Shown: positions 62,350 through 64,000 of the stretch, piece by piece
Layout: each line of letters begins with the position of its first letter
Numbering within the stretch: position 1 is the stretch's first letter
Source of the DNA: Reticulitermes speratus
Lineage: Eukaryota > Arthropoda > Insecta > Blattodea > Rhinotermitidae
DNA length: 64,000 nucleotides
Assembly (NCBI GenBank): GCA_021186555.1
Contig: JAJKFL010000042.1
Coordinates: 11,090,781 to 11,154,780 of the forward strand
Direction: 5' to 3'
Notes under the pieces: generated by a model
Told to the model about the DNA's origin: nothing
The model's input: only the letters and a program-made list of their open reading frames with translations
Databases searched by the model: none
Made by a program: the position numbers and the translations under genes

Positions 62350-62800
62350 ACTAGTGAGTTGTAGGTTACCGCGGTGGTGGCCATAATGATTCCTATCTTC
62401 TGGAATGTGATACCATTTAGTCTTATGGAAGTATATCGACGTTTCATAAGTACCTGCCGTCTCCATCATCAATTCATGGTACATTTCTACCAGCATAGGC
62501 GTAACTTGGCTAATAATATTGGGAGGAGGCAAAATCGACAATGGGTATTAGGAACTTTAATTTACGAGGCAGTCAAGTTAAAGACAGGTTTGAACCAGTC
62601 TTCAATGTACACACACCCCTTTCTCCCACTCTCACCCCAACTGTTTAATTTCCCCTCTTCAACTCAGTAGGCAAAAGAAAAATATTGTTAGGTAGAAAAA
62701 ATAGAGGGGGGGGCATCTGCCCCCCTTACCCCCTCCAAGCTGCGCCTATGTCCACCAGACTAGGCGATATCACATCCCAGAAGACAGCAATGTTGAACCT
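62350..62800. repeat. R2 copy interrupted by other DNA
   Basis: 62360-62480 has ACCGCGGTGGTGGCCATAAT, CTTCTGGAATGTGATACC and TATCGACGTTTCATAAGTAC, GTCTCCATCATCAATTC. 62755-62790 is the inverted far end, AGGCGATATCACATCCCAGAAG. The middle (62500-62750) is different DNA with a G run, so an insertion split the copy. Confidence 0.5.
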
Positions 62801-62827
62801 GATAATCATTGAATGTATTTTGTGCAG

Positions 62828-63008
62828 TGTTCATTCTGTGCTGGAGCCCTTACATCGTGTTTGACTTGCTGCAAGTCTTCGGGTATTTCTCCAAGACGCA
62901 GACAAACATTGCAGTGGCCACCTTCATCCAGAGTTTGGCGCCTCTAAACTCTGCAGCCAACCCACTAATCTACTGTCTCTTCTCAACTCGCATATGCAAA
63001 AGCCTCAG
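62828..63008 (+). CDS. CCAPR: CCAP receptor, exon with TM6 and TM7
   Basis: Completes Val and encodes [40 protein letters not shown] and [19 protein letters not shown]. FxxCWSPY is the TM6 activation motif and NPLIY the TM7 NPxxY motif. Acceptor TTTTGTGCAG. The donor is either GTACGG at 63009 or GTGAGA at 63014; I chose the first because agrees with an Arg/Ser at the junction, but the second has a better consensus. The short C-terminal tail exon is not recognised before the window end. Confidence 0.92.
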
Positions 63009-63189
63009 GTACGGTGAGAGTATCTCAACCGATGGTCCAAGTGACCCTCCAGGTTATAAGGTCTGCCGGGACTCAAATTGAATTTGGTGTTGCCGCAAAT
63101 ACGATTCTGCTGTATATACCTACAGGCTTTATTGTACCACAGGGGAAAATAAACAGTACAGTACAATTACATACTTCGTTTAATGTTTT

Positions 63190-63345
63190 CAAAATGTGAC
63201 GCAGCGTATTATGGTAGGTTGTTGTGAAGGGTTATGATCAATCTGTTGCCACTGTCTTTCATCCTGAAGATGGTGGCAGCAGGTTTTGTACGAATCTTTA
63301 GCAACGAGGTGCAATACTACATACACGACGTCACATCCAAAAAAA
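63190..63345. repeat. R2 copy
   Basis: GACGCAGCGTATTATGGTAG, TTCATCCTGAAGATGGTGGC and CATACACGACGTCACATCC in inverted-pair order. TCCTGAAGATGG here keeps C3 of the hammerhead-like motif, but GAAAC is not kept. Confidence 0.5.
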
Positions 63346-63584
63346 AAAACAGAAATCATCATAGTCACCTAAATGTTGACCTGAAATCTAAAATAAAATT
63401 ATTACTTTCTACTTTTCCTCGAAGCTAACAATTCGTTTTTACTCAGGATCGCTATAGTTTGCACAGAGATTCAGCTAAGTAAGTAATCAGTGTTTCCAGA
63501 CAATACCGCTAACTTTATGTGCCAATGATCAGTGCCTGTGTTTATCGTGCCTGTTGTAATTATATCTCCGTTGTGTATTATCCA

Positions 63585-63720
63585 GCTCTCTGCGACGAGC
63601 TGGTCCCTCGTCCAGAGGAGTCCTACCGAGTGTTGTGTATCTAAAAAGTGTGTGATCGTGAATCCTCGAAAAATGAGGCGGCCTAGGCCCCCAAGGGGCT
63701 GTCGAGCCATTGGAAAAAAA
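63585..63720 (+). mobile_element. SINE A, 5'-truncated
   Basis: Begins in the body at CTCTGCGACGAGCTGGTCCC, then TCGTCCAGAGGAGTCCTACC, CGGCCTAGGCCCCCAAGGGG and an A run. No tRNA head. Confidence 0.82.
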
Positions 63721-64000
63721 ATTATCCAACTACAAAGACTTAGTATCCTTGTTGTGACATACGCCTTTCAACGAGATTCACGTCACCATCTGTGTCTTTA
63801 ATGTCTTGAAGTTTTACAGTGTCATGCTGATGTGCGTCCTGTCACAACCCCTGGCAAACTGTGCTGATGTAAGGTGATACAGAGCTGTGACAGAACACAT
63901 CAAGCTGTAAAACCACAGTACATTACAGACACCGATAACGAAAGACGTCGAAACGCGTACTGCCTGCTAGCATTTAGACCAACTATACACAACAGACATT
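63721..64000. other. No recognisable feature
   Basis: Weak inverted similarity (TTGAAGTTTTACAGTG and CATCAAGCTGTAAAAC) is present, with CGAAACGCGTAC near the end. I cannot support a gene or a named repeat. Confidence 0.3.

Overview
The window is eukaryotic, intron-rich, repeat-dense DNA from an insect. The style of its tRNA-derived SINEs and retroelement fragments suggests a cockroach-like (Blattodea) genome, but that is inference from memory, not a search. The one host gene I can support is a crustacean cardioactive peptide (CCAP) receptor, a class A GPCR, on the + strand. Seven exons are recognisable: 22132-22267, 49997-50100, 50250-50347, 59630-59721, 60192-60380, 61157-61266 and 62828-63008. 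They cover TM1 to TM7. The N-terminal exon and the last C-terminal exon are not found. Exon 61157-61266 is one base short of keeping frame, at a G run.

Everything else is intergenic or intronic and is made of mobile elements and tandem repeats. The most striking component is a set of about a dozen inverted-repeat elements, each with one or two sequences that fit the core of the type I minimal hammerhead ribozyme (CTGANGA, stem II, GAAA, short stem III, cleavage after UH). Thirteen have an intact core. Many elements are flanked by 11-14 bp target-site duplications, end near GTGCAT..GTTGGT, and carry an ATGCACGGTG tail on one side. This fits hammerhead-bearing Penelope-like retroelements or their non-autonomous derivatives. 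In nearly every pair one ribozyme is intact and the other is broken. Because the receptor gene is on +, six of the intact ribozymes lie in sense orientation in its introns.

Layout. 1-22131, upstream of the first recognised exon: six ribozyme elements (plus one related element without a ribozyme), a 1.4 kb CA/TA satellite (6097-7493), SINEs, and a broken pogo-like transposase interrupted by a SINE with a perfect 14 bp duplication (17200-18810). 22268-49996, a 27.7 kb intron: four inverted-pair ribozyme elements plus degraded relatives, a 2.8 kb 31-bp satellite (30926-33755), an 86-bp palindrome-rich array (36553-37640), a hAT-type non-autonomous element, a 92 bp near-perfect palindrome, SINEs and a non-LTR retrotransposon with reverse transcriptase (41880-43733). 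50348-59629, a 9.3 kb intron: a 45-bp array and a complete mariner element with an open 375-residue transposase (53600-54931), SINEs and another ribozyme element. 59722-62827, three short introns: a solo ribozyme element, a SINE and repeat remnants.

No bacterial features, CRISPR arrays, rRNA genes or genuine tRNA genes were seen; tRNA-like sequences are SINE heads. Most long ORFs are artefacts of tandem repeats or shadows of transposons.
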